Notes: generated by a model from the letters alone, not told the origin. DNA of 6,396 nucleotides from Clostridium sp. CAG:508 (GCA_000435755.1 FR889103.1:746-7141), one strand, 5' to 3'. Positions 1 to 5,478 are shown, counted from the stretch's first letter. Program-made: numbers and translations.

Positions 1-243
1 GAACAACAAAATGCTTTGCGGCATATAGCCCAAAGAAATGGTTTCTTTTTTAGAAACCACGGCAGTCAGGAATTAACTGAAGATGGTGTATACAGAGTAT
101 ACATCGACTTTGACACCGGTTCTGCCGCAACTATTAGTTCCATGTTGGGACAGAAAATCAGAGAGAGCAAAGCATTTAAGGAGGTAGATGAGATCTACTT
201 CCGTGGACGCAAAATCTGGCCCCTCCAGACACCGACTTTCTAA
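1..243 (+). CDS. Unrecognised protein, C-terminal fragment (5' end outside window)
   Basis: The reading frame is open from the first base and ends at a TAA at 241-243, giving 80 visible C-terminal residues. A TTG at 16 could be read as a start, but no ribosome binding site precedes it and the frame continues to the left edge, so I treat this as a 5'-truncated gene. The visible part looks like a small alpha/beta domain: a strand-like VYRVYIDFD, a helix-like AATISSMLGQKIRESKAF, then a strand EIYFRGRKIWPL. I do not recognise the family and see no catalytic signature. Base composition is about 44% GC, with several CGN arginine codons, against clearly lower GC in the genes that follow. That would fit recent acquisition or a different expression class, but this is inference. 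A strong terminator follows 12 bases after the stop codon, so the gene is transcriptionally separate from sigH. Confidence 0.6.
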   Translation, partial: EQQNALRHIAQRNGFFFRNHGSQELTEDGVYRVYIDFDTGSAATISSMLGQKIRESKAFKEVDEIYFRGRKIWPLQTPTF

Positions 244-255
244 GTAGAAAGCATT

Positions 256-290
256 ATAAGACCTTCATTTCAGTGGAGGTCTTATTTTAT
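256..290 (+). terminator. Rho-independent terminator after the first gene
   Basis: The arm ATAAGACCT (256-264) pairs perfectly with AGGTCTTAT (277-285). Three more pairs (one of them G-U) extend the stem to 12 bp around a 6-base loop (268-273). The stem ends in a short T-rich tail (TTTTAT, part of which overlaps the stem). It lies between the first gene's stop and the sigH promoter. Confidence 0.85.
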
Positions 291-331
291 GCAAAATATC
301 AATAAAAAATCAAGTTTTTGAATAAATTCTA

Positions 332-360
332 TTGACAGAAAAATATTAAGTAGATATAAT
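332..360 (+). promoter_or_regulatory. Vegetative (sigma-A) promoter for sigH
   Basis: TTGACA at 332-337 and TATAAT at 355-360 match the sigma-70/sigma-A consensus at all 12 positions, with the ideal 17-base spacer. Transcription should start near 366-368, giving a leader of about 38 bases before the sigH ATG. It is the strongest promoter visible in the window and may also feed the tRNA and the two genes downstream. Confidence 0.9.
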
Positions 361-404
361 ACAGGCATAGAGGCGACTACAACATAGGAGGTAGCTTAAA
401 AACT

Positions 405-1058
405 ATGAGCAATGCAAACGTATATTATTCATCTGACATAAATTATACAGAAACTAGTGATGAAGATTTAATAAAAATTATTAAATCAGGCAATAAATAT
501 GCACTAGAGTATCTTATTGACCGTTATAAAGGCTTAGTTAACATGAAGGTTGGAAAATATTATATAATTGGTGCGGAAAGAGAAGATATTGTACAAGAAG
601 GATTGATAGGATTATTTAAGGCTATCAAAAATTATCAACCAGATAAGCAAAGTTCTTTTAAGAATTTTGCAAATATGTGTATAGAGAGACAACTAATTAC
701 TGCTATAAAAACCTCTAATAGACAAAAACATATGCCACTAAATTCATATTTGTCTTTAAATATGAATGCATATGATAATAATGAAGAAAATCAAAATAAT
801 GCTGATTTAATAGAAATATTAAATACAAACCTAGTAGAGGATCCTTTGGATACTATTACTCAAAGAGAATATTATAAAATAATTGAGAGGACGATTGATA
901 AAACTTTAAGTGGATTTGAGAAACAAGTGCTTAATTGCTATATGCAAGGAGAAAGTTATGTGCAAATTGCAGAAAAATTAAATACACCTGTTAAGTCAAT
1001 TGATAATGCAATTCAAAGAATTCGAAAAAAAGCAATAAAAGAAATACCAAATGAATAA
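405..1058 (+). CDS. sigH: RNA polymerase sporulation/transition-phase sigma factor SigH
   Basis: This 217-residue protein is a sigma-70 family factor closely resembling SigH (Spo0H) of Bacillus and Clostridium, whose B. subtilis member is 218 residues. Region 2 spans about residues 28-108 and contains IGAEREDIVQEGLIGLFKAI (core-binding and -10 recognition) followed by ITAIKTSNRQKHMPLNSYLS, a stretch highly characteristic of SigH. A variable Asn-rich linker (about 122-145) separates it from region 4 (about 158-212), with the helix-turn-helix SYVQIAEKLNTPVKSIDNAIQRIRKK for -35 recognition. In spore formers SigH directs post-exponential and early sporulation transcription. The ATG at 405 is preceded by TAGGAGGT (385-392) with a 12-base gap, slightly long but the only good site. 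Transcription comes from the perfect-consensus promoter at 332-360. The rlmB/yacP and rpmG-secE-nusG neighbours common around sigH in other Bacillota are absent here. Confidence 0.95.
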   Translation: MSNANVYYSSDINYTETSDEDLIKIIKSGNKYALEYLIDRYKGLVNMKVGKYYIIGAEREDIVQEGLIGLFKAIKNYQPDKQSSFKNFANMCIERQLITAIKTSNRQKHMPLNSYLSLNMNAYDNNEENQNNADLIEILNTNLVEDPLDTITQREYYKIIERTIDKTLSGFEKQVLNCYMQGESYVQIAEKLNTPVKSIDNAIQRIRKKAIKEIPNE

Positions 1059-1072
1059 TTTTAAATAAATAT

Positions 1073-1099
1073 CAAGAATTTCTATCTTAGAAATTCTTG
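1073..1099. repeat. Perfect 12-bp inverted repeat (hairpin) between sigH and tRNA-Thr
   Basis: CAAGAATTTCTA (1073-1084) is followed by a 3-base spacer and its exact reverse complement TAGAAATTCTTG (1088-1099). On the plus strand no T-run follows, so it is not a canonical terminator. It ends 7 bases before the mature 5' end of the tRNA. It may stabilise the sigH mRNA 3' end, mark a processing site for separating mRNA and tRNA, or terminate weakly. The structure is certain; the role is not. Confidence 0.7.
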
Positions 1100-1106
1100 T
1101 AAAGAT

Positions 1107-1182
1107 GCTTCTATAGCTCAGTAGGTAGAGCACAGCCATGGTAAGGCTGGGGTCGCCGGTTCGATTCCGGCTGGAAGCTCCA
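1107..1182 (+). tRNA. tRNA-Thr (anticodon GGT), CCA encoded
   Basis: A complete 76-base cloverleaf can be drawn. The acceptor arm is GCTTCTA/TGGAAGC (1107-1113 with 1172-1178, one G-U pair). The D-arm stem is GCTC/GAGC. The anticodon stem is CAGCC/GGCTG (1133-1137 with 1145-1149), around the loop ATGGTAA with anticodon GGT at 1140-1142. The variable loop has 5 bases. The T-arm stem is GCCGG/CCGGC with loop TTCGATT. Position 73 is T and CCA is encoded at 1180-1182. GGT reads ACC and ACU threonine codons. A run of seven T (1183-1189) follows at once without a separate hairpin. No clear promoter of its own is visible, so it may be cut out of a longer sigH transcript. Confidence 0.96.
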
Positions 1183-1218
1183 TTTTTTTGAAACTTATTT
1201 GAATGTAAAGGAGATAAT

Positions 1219-2298
1219 TTGAAAAAGTATCAAATAGAAAATAAAAAGAAATTTGCAATTTCAGTAAGTATAATTATCTTAAGCATAATAGTAATATCAA
1301 TTATTACAGTGTGCATATTTAAAATGAAAAGAAATACACAAATCACGAGTAGTGAAGATGTACAAAATACAGTTAATGAAGATACAACTCAAGGAGTGGA
1401 TGAATTTGCTAACTTACAAGATCTTGTTTCAGTTAAGAATAAAACGGAAGAAGAATTACAAGAAATAAATAAAAAAGAGATAGAAAAAAGTAAAGTTAGC
1501 AAAAATGAAAATAAAACTACTAATAAGAAAAATACGGTAAATAAAAATAAATACTATATAAAAGTAAATTATGGAGCCCAAGTAGTAAACATTTATACAT
1601 ATGACGAAAAAGGAAAGTATACTGTGCCTGTAAAAGCATTTGTGTGTTCAACCGGAATAGAAACACCGACTTCAGGAATATATAAAATACCAGCCAAAAT
1701 AAAGTGGTGTTATATGTATGGAAATGTATATGCACAATATTGTACACAAATAGTAGGTGATATCTTATTTCATTCGGTTCCATATTTGAAAAGAAAAAAT
1801 GATACTTTAGAGTATTGGGCATATGATAAATTGGGAACTAAGGATTCACTAGGATGTGTTAGATTAACCACAAGAGATGCTAAATGGATATTTGATAATA
1901 TCTCATATGGAACACAAGTAGAGTTCTATTCTAGCTCTAATCCGGGACCACTTGGTAAACCAACGGCACAAAAAATTTCAAATGCACCAAAAAACTTAAG
2001 AAACTGGGATCCTACTGACCCAGATTCTAAAAACCCATGGAGAACATATAAAACAAAGCAAGAAGAAAAAAATACAGAAAACAATACCACATCAAATGAA
2101 GTTAATAATACAACTAATAATGTTTCAAATAATGAAACAACAAACAAGCAAGAAAACAATGAGGTTTTAAAAAATGATACAAACAAGGAACAAAATACTG
2201 AAACCTCAAATAATGAATTAATAAATAATAATACTGAGAATAATGAGACTGAAAATAATAATGTAGAGAACAAGCAAGCAAATAATACACAAATATAA
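1219..2298 (+). CDS. Membrane-anchored L,D-transpeptidase (YkuD domain) with Asn-rich C-terminal tail
   Basis: A 359-residue, probably extracytoplasmic peptidoglycan-modifying enzyme; YkuD-family L,D-transpeptidases form 3-3 crosslinks or attach molecules to the wall through a cysteine acyl-enzyme. In order it has a Lys-rich cytoplasmic N-terminus, one membrane anchor (about residues 12-35), a charged Lys/Glu/Asn linker (40-110), and the YkuD domain (about 111-238). The domain carries the conserved His185 (LFHSVPY) and the signature SLGCVRL with nucleophile Cys213 and Arg215. The usual SHGC signature has Leu in place of its His. After a Trp/Pro-rich junction (WDPTDPDSKNPW, 263-274) comes an 80-residue Asn/Glu/Thr-rich low-complexity tail. 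The TTG start at 1219 is chosen because AAAGGAG (1207-1213) lies 5 bases upstream; the first in-frame ATG (1324) lies beyond the membrane segment and has no such site. ychF follows 26 bases after its stop. The exact wall role (crosslinking or other) cannot be told. Confidence 0.88.
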   Translation: MKKYQIENKKKFAISVSIIILSIIVISIITVCIFKMKRNTQITSSEDVQNTVNEDTTQGVDEFANLQDLVSVKNKTEEELQEINKKEIEKSKVSKNENKTTNKKNTVNKNKYYIKVNYGAQVVNIYTYDEKGKYTVPVKAFVCSTGIETPTSGIYKIPAKIKWCYMYGNVYAQYCTQIVGDILFHSVPYLKRKNDTLEYWAYDKLGTKDSLGCVRLTTRDAKWIFDNISYGTQVEFYSSSNPGPLGKPTAQKISNAPKNLRNWDPTDPDSKNPWRTYKTKQEEKNTENNTTSNEVNNTTNNVSNNETTNKQENNEVLKNDTNKEQNTETSNNELINNNTENNETENNNVENKQANNTQI

Positions 2299-2324
2299 AG
2301 TGATGTAATAAGGAGGAATCAGCC

Positions 2325-3416
2325 ATGAAAATGGGAATAGTCGGCTTACCAAATGTAGGCAAGAGTACATTGTTTAATGCAATAACAAAAGCAGGTGCAG
2401 AATGTGCAAACTATCCATTTTGTACAATTGAACCAAATGTCGGAGTAGTAGCAGTACCTGATGAAAGACTAACAAAGTTAGCTGAAATTTATAAACCACA
2501 AAAAGTAACACCAGCTGTTATAGAATTTGTTGACATTGCAGGGCTAGTAAAAGGCGCAAGTCATGGCGAAGGTTTGGGAAATAAATTCTTATCACATATA
2601 CGCGAGGTTGACAGTATTGTTGAAGTTGTTAGATGCTTTGAGGATTCGAACATAGTTCATGTTGATGGAAGCATAAATCCAATTCGTGATATTGAAACAA
2701 TTAATTTAGAACTGATATTTGCAGATATCGAAACAGTTGATAAAAGAATTGACAACGCAAAGAAAAAGATAAAAGCAGATAAAAAATATCAAGAAGAATT
2801 AGATGTTTTTGAAAAAATAAAGCAAGCATTAGAAGCAGGGAAATTGGCGCAAACCTTATCTTTTACAGATGAGGAAAAAGCAATAATTAAAGATGCATTT
2901 CTACTAACAATGAAGCCAATATTATATGTAGCAAATGTCTCAGAAGAACAATTGAATGATATCGCAAATGATAAAAATGTAAATTCAGTAAAAGAATATG
3001 CAAAAGAACAAGGCGCAGAAGTAATTTCTCTTTGTGTAAAAATTGAGGAAGAATTAGCAAGCTTAGACGAGGACGAAGAAAAGGAAATGTTAGAGGCTTT
3101 GGGTCTTGAAGAGTCTGGACTTGATAAAGTAATTAAAGCAAGTTATGATTTGCTAGGATTGATGTCGTTTTTGACAGCAGGAGAGCCTGAAGTAAGAGCA
3201 TGGACTATAAAAAAAGGAACAAAAGCTCCACAGGCAGCCGGAAAAATTCATAGTGATATTGAAAGAGGATTTATTCGTGCGGAAATAGTTTCTTATGATG
3301 ATTTAATAAGAGAAGGTTCAATAAATGCTGTTAAAGAAAGAGGATTAATGCGTTCAGAAGGAAAAGAATATGTTATGCAAGATGGAGATGTTGTTTTATT
3401 TAGATTTAACGTATAA
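2325..3416 (+). CDS. ychF: Ribosome-associated ATPase YchF (Obg/OLA1 family, TGS domain)
   Basis: At 363 residues this has the full length of YchF, a universally conserved P-loop protein that, unlike other Obg-family GTPases, prefers ATP. It associates with ribosomes and is linked to redox and stress responses. The P-loop is GLPNVGKST (residues 7-15). The G3 motif is DIAGLVKGAS (70-79). The G4 position reads NVSE (204-207), the NxxE form that replaces NKxD and explains loss of guanine specificity. A coiled-coil-like insertion lies about 130-170 and the C-terminal TGS domain about 280-362, ending in the typical GDVVLFRFNV. The ATG at 2325 is preceded by AAGGAGG (2310-2316) with an 8-base gap, and the family usually begins MK.GIVGLPNVGKS, so the second ATG at 2331 is rejected. 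It is 26 bases after the L,D-transpeptidase gene and is probably cotranscribed with it. No hairpin terminator is visible directly after it. Confidence 0.96.
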   Translation: MKMGIVGLPNVGKSTLFNAITKAGAECANYPFCTIEPNVGVVAVPDERLTKLAEIYKPQKVTPAVIEFVDIAGLVKGASHGEGLGNKFLSHIREVDSIVEVVRCFEDSNIVHVDGSINPIRDIETINLELIFADIETVDKRIDNAKKKIKADKKYQEELDVFEKIKQALEAGKLAQTLSFTDEEKAIIKDAFLLTMKPILYVANVSEEQLNDIANDKNVNSVKEYAKEQGAEVISLCVKIEEELASLDEDEEKEMLEALGLEESGLDKVIKASYDLLGLMSFLTAGEPEVRAWTIKKGTKAPQAAGKIHSDIERGFIRAEIVSYDDLIREGSINAVKERGLMRSEGKEYVMQDGDVVLFRFNV

Positions 3417-3447
3417 AAAACAAAAAAATCAAAAAAATGACAAAAAA
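3415..3447. promoter_or_regulatory. Phased A-tracts upstream of the LPXTG gene promoter (UP-element-like)
   Basis: Four A-runs lie at 3415-3420, 3422-3428, 3431-3437 and 3442-3447, with centres roughly 7.5, 9 and 10.5 bases apart, ending 3 bases before the -35 hexamer at 3450. A-tracts near helical phase bend DNA, and AT-rich blocks just upstream of -35 can bind the RNA polymerase alpha subunit. The runs are seen directly; a promoter-boosting role is inferred. Confidence 0.45.
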
Positions 3448-3449
3448 GC

Positions 3450-3478
3450 TTGACTATTCTTAAATATAAGTATAAAAT
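3450..3478 (+). promoter_or_regulatory. Predicted sigma-A promoter for the small LPXTG protein gene
   Basis: TTGACT (3450-3455, 5 of 6) and TAAAAT (3473-3478, 5 of 6) are separated by 17 bases. An overlapping TATAAA (3471-3476) would give a 15-base spacer and is less likely. Transcription would start near 3485, leaving a leader of about 78 bases that holds the hairpin at 3498-3530. Confidence 0.6.
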
Positions 3479-3497
3479 AAATATAGTATGAAAAATG

Positions 3498-3530
3498 TAT
3501 ATTATTTTTTAGTAAGGAAAAAATAATATA
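3498..3530. repeat. 13-bp A/T-only inverted repeat in the leader of the LPXTG gene
   Basis: The 13 bases at 3498-3510, ending in six T, are exactly complementary to 3518-3530, beginning with six A, around the loop AGTAAGG. It lies between the predicted transcription start and the ribosome binding site at 3546-3552, so it should form in the mRNA leader without covering that site. It could affect mRNA stability or transcription pausing, or it could be a chance product of very AT-rich DNA. Confidence 0.55.
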
Positions 3531-3562
3531 AATATATCTGAAGAAAAAGGAGATAGATGATT

Positions 3563-3901
3563 ATGAAAAATAAGAAAATTATGTTAGTATTTATTGCAAT
3601 GATTATATTTGTTATGGCCATTATGCCAATTGTGAAGGCAAGTGATAATAATCCATTTAATATATTGAATGAAGATGATACAAATAATACTCAAAATGCG
3701 ACAAATGATGAAAAACCAGCGGCAAACAATGAAAAACCAACAATAAATGATGAACCTAATACAGAGAACACAAATGTAGCTGAAAATAAATTACCTCAAA
3801 CAGGTGTGGCAGAAGATACAACTTTATTCGTATTTATAGGTATTTGCTTAGTATCTGCAATATATGCTTATACAAAAATTAAAAATTATAAAAATATTTA
3901 A
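3563..3901 (+). CDS. Small LPXTG cell-wall-anchored surface protein
   Basis: A short precursor of 112 residues with the complete layout of a sortase substrate. It has a Lys-rich N-terminus and hydrophobic signal peptide with likely cleavage after VKA (residue 26), an Asn/Asp/Glu/Thr-rich mature segment, the sorting motif LPQTG (77-81), a hydrophobic stretch (about 87-103), and a short tail with several lysines (KIKNYKNI). After signal and sortase cleavage only about 54 residues remain, with no recognised domain. They include three near-repeats of seven residues beginning NDEKP, NNEKP and NDEP (48-68). It is probably a short wall-attached stalk or charge-bearing peptide; its function is unknown. 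The start at 3563 is preferred over an in-frame ATG at 3557 because AAAGGAG (3546-3552) then lies 10 bases away rather than 4; the longer form adds only Met-Ile. It faces the sortase gene 19 bases away, making it that enzyme's obvious candidate substrate. Confidence 0.85.
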   Translation: MKNKKIMLVFIAMIIFVMAIMPIVKASDNNPFNILNEDDTNNTQNATNDEKPAANNEKPTINDEPNTENTNVAENKLPQTGVAEDTTLFVFIGICLVSAIYAYTKIKNYKNI

Positions 3902-3905
3902 TTTT

Positions 3906-3940
3906 AAAAAGTAAGAAGAATTAAAACTTCTTACTTTTTT
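3906..3940. terminator. Bidirectional terminator between the LPXTG and sortase genes
   Basis: The 13 bases at 3906-3918 (AAAAAGTAAGAAG) are exactly complementary to 3927-3939, around an 8-base loop. The stem ends in a T-run on both strands (3935-3940 on plus; complement of 3906-3910 on minus), so it can stop transcription from both sides. The sortase stop codon (3921-3923) lies inside the loop, so one arm is also the last sortase codons. Confidence 0.85.
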
Positions 3941-4619
3941 GTTTGGCATGTATGATTAATCTTTTTAAGCCATTTATATTGTCACAGGTTATCAAAGTTA
4001 CAATTTTCTTATTATTAACATTTTGATTAGTACAGGTTAAATCATTAAAATTAACTTCATATTTGTTGTAAACTTCGTATACTATGTTGTTTCCATTTAA
4101 ATCATAAATTTTAATTTCATCTCCATTTAAAAGTTCATCTAATCTACTGAAAAAACGAGTATCGATATAATTATGCCCAACAATACATAAATTTCCTACT
4201 TCATTTGGCATTGGTCCTGCAAATCTACAAACAGATACTTTTAGTAAATCATCATTTGTTTGAGATAAAATAGGGTAATTCAAATCTATTTTATCTATCT
4301 TTATAATACCAATAATAAAAGGAACATTAGAGGACTGCTGAGAAGAAGGTGTTTCAGTTTGATATAAAGTAGTTAAATTATAATTATTTAATAATTTTTT
4401 TGAAATTTTTTCTTGAGAATGAGATTTTATAAGATTTACTAAAAAGATAAAACAACCTAATGTAGCTATAATTGAAGAGATGAAAAATTGTATTTTGTAA
4501 TTATCTTTTTTTGATTTAAACTTTTTTGTTTCGATATACGGTATTTCTGCTATTTCATTACTGAATTCAACAGTTATTTTACTTCTTGACGTATAGTTTT
4601 TATCTAAAATCTGGTTCAT
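3921..4619 (-). CDS. Sortase (membrane-anchored cysteine transpeptidase, class D-like)
   Basis: This 232-residue protein should cleave an LPXTG-type signal and join the protein to the wall peptide. It has a cytoplasmic N-terminus of about 40 residues, a membrane segment (about 44-64), a linker, and the sortase barrel from about residue 103 (IGIIKIDKIDLNYPIL). The catalytic residues are visible: His149 in IVGHN, Cys212 in TLITC and a likely Arg220 in LKRLIIHAK. One N-terminal anchor plus the TLxTC form suggests a class D-like or other clostridial sortase; the class is not certain. The frame could begin at 4667, but I place the start at the ATG 4619-4617. There AAAAGGTGAT (4632-4623) sits 3 bases upstream, and the extra 16 residues have no such site. 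No full promoter is evident, although a TTGACA lies at 4648-4643 on this strand. It converges on the LPXTG gene and diverges from pyrH. Confidence 0.9.
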   Translation of the reverse strand: MNQILDKNYTSRSKITVEFSNEIAEIPYIETKKFKSKKDNYKIQFFISSIIATLGCFIFLVNLIKSHSQEKISKKLLNNYNLTTLYQTETPSSQQSSNVPFIIGIIKIDKIDLNYPILSQTNDDLLKVSVCRFAGPMPNEVGNLCIVGHNYIDTRFFSRLDELLNGDEIKIYDLNGNNIVYEVYNKYEVNFNDLTCTNQNVNNKKIVTLITCDNINGLKRLIIHAKQKSKKF

Positions 4620-4632
4620 CTTATCACCTTTT
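4620..4632 (-). promoter_or_regulatory. Ribosome binding site fixing the sortase start
   Basis: On the minus strand AAAAGGTGAT followed by AAG precedes the ATG at 4619. AGGTGAT pairs with the part of the 16S anti-Shine-Dalgarno nearest the decoding end, so the short gap is normal. This supports the 232-residue sortase over the 248-residue reading. Confidence 0.7.
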
Positions 4633-4662
4633 AAATTAGTATTGTCAATTATTAATAAAAAA

Positions 4663-4688
4663 TTCAAAATTTATTAAAAATTTTTGAA
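4663..4688. repeat. AT-rich dyad in the sortase/pyrH divergent intergenic region
   Basis: TTCAAAATTT (4663-4672) is mirrored, with one extra base, by AAATTTTTGAA (4678-4688) around a 5-base centre. It lies between the divergent starts, upstream of the pyrH -10 element. It could be an operator serving both genes, or simply AT-rich symmetry. No regulator is identifiable. Confidence 0.3.
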
Positions 4689-4714
4689 AAAAAGGTGTAA
4701 AAGTAAATAATCTA

Positions 4715-4723
4715 TGATAGAAT
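4715..4723 (+). promoter_or_regulatory. Extended -10 promoter for pyrH
   Basis: TGATAGAAT combines the TGn extension with TAGAAT (5 of 6 to TATAAT), and no good -35 hexamer lies 16-18 bases upstream. Transcription would begin near 4730, about 32 bases before the pyrH start. Extended -10 promoters commonly work without a strong -35 box. Confidence 0.5.
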
Positions 4724-4761
4724 AGAGCATATAAATTTAATATTAAGGAGAGTGTTTATAA

Positions 4762-5478
4762 TTGGCTGAATTAAAGTATAAAAGAGTACTACTAAAACTT
4801 AGCGGTGAGGCACTTGCAGGAGAAACGAAACATGGAGTAAATGCAGACACAATAGGAAAAATCTGTGACCGAGTAAAAGAACTTGTTAACTTGGGTGCAG
4901 AAGTAGCAATTGTTGTAGGTGGAGGAAACTTTTGGAGAGGAAAAAATGGTCATGATATGGAAAGAACTACCTCTGACTATATGGGAATGTTAGCTACTTG
5001 TATGAATGGTTTAGCTTTACAAGATACCCTAGAAGCTAAAGGAGTTCCAGCTATACTTCAAACTTCAATAGAAATGACAGTTGTTGCAGAAAGATACACA
5101 AAAAGAAATGCAGAAAAACATTTATCAAACAAAAGAGTAGTTATTTTTAGTGGAGGAACTGGAAGCCCATTTTTTACAACTGATACAGCAGCAGCTTTAA
5201 GAGCGGCAGAGATTGGTGCAGATGCAATATTGGTAGGAAAAACTATTGATGGAGTATATTCTGATGATCCAAAAATAAATTCAAATGCAGTTAAATTTGA
5301 TGAAATTACATATATGGATGTTTTGAATAAAGATTTAAAAGTAATGGACTCAACAGCAATATCTTTATGCAAAGACAATAATATACCACTTATAGTATTT
5401 GCAATTGACGAACCAGAAAATATGATAAAAGCAATCAAAGGTGAAAAAGTAGGTACCTTTGTTGGAAATAAAAATTAA
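4762..5478 (+). CDS. pyrH: UMP kinase
   Basis: This 238-residue enzyme of the amino-acid kinase fold phosphorylates UMP to UDP with ATP in the cytoplasm, the committed step to UTP and CTP, and is usually a hexamer. Family marks are present: KLSGEALAG (residues 12-20) for phosphate binding, VVGGGNFWRG (51-60), the DYMGMLAT...NGLALQDTLE helix segment (72-91), and SGGTGSPFFTTDTAAALRAAE (130-150) for UMP binding. VDGVY-like IDGVYSDDP (162-170) and LKVMDSTAISLCKDN (192-206) follow, with C-terminal IPLIVFAI. Length and sequence match Gram-positive PyrH throughout. The start is TTG at 4762; TAAGGAG (4744-4750) lies 11 bases upstream and MAELKYKRVLLKLSGEAL aligns with the usual N-terminus. It is the first gene of a pyrH-frr-uppS unit, 18 bases before frr. 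The rpsB-tsf pair that often precedes it is replaced here by the divergent sortase gene. Confidence 0.97.
   Translation: MAELKYKRVLLKLSGEALAGETKHGVNADTIGKICDRVKELVNLGAEVAIVVGGGNFWRGKNGHDMERTTSDYMGMLATCMNGLALQDTLEAKGVPAILQTSIEMTVVAERYTKRNAEKHLSNKRVVIFSGGTGSPFFTTDTAAALRAAEIGADAILVGKTIDGVYSDDPKINSNAVKFDEITYMDVLNKDLKVMDSTAISLCKDNNIPLIVFAIDEPENMIKAIKGEKVGTFVGNKN

Noticed and set aside
361..404. Riboswitch-like GAGGCGAC in the sigH leader
   Set aside because: The leader is only about 40 bases, too short for a lysine or similar riboswitch, and has no supporting stems.
1183..1189. T7 run after the tRNA as an intrinsic terminator
   Set aside because: No dedicated hairpin precedes it; only the tRNA arms do. 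Termination here is possible but not supported.
1520..1822. Minus-strand open frame of 100 codons
   Set aside because: Lies wholly inside the L,D-transpeptidase gene on the other strand, with no binding site and no recognisable protein.
1926..2362. Minus-strand open frames opposite the transpeptidase tail
   Set aside because: Ser/Phe/Leu-rich translations are the antisense of the Asn/Glu-rich tail; low-complexity artefacts.
3557..3562. ATG at 3557 as start of the LPXTG protein
   Set aside because: Only 4 bases from the AAAGGAG site; the ATG at 3563 has a better gap. The difference is two residues.
4620..4667. Longer sortase reading starting at 4667
   Set aside because: The ribosome binding site AAAAGGTGAT falls inside this extension and points to the ATG at 4619.
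4684..4723. TTGAAA (4684-4689) as the -35 box of the pyrH promoter
   Set aside because: The spacer to TAGAAT would be 28 bases, far too long; an extended -10 reading is preferred.
5058..5438. Minus-strand open frame of 126 codons
   Set aside because: Antisense shadow of pyrH, which is clearly the real gene.
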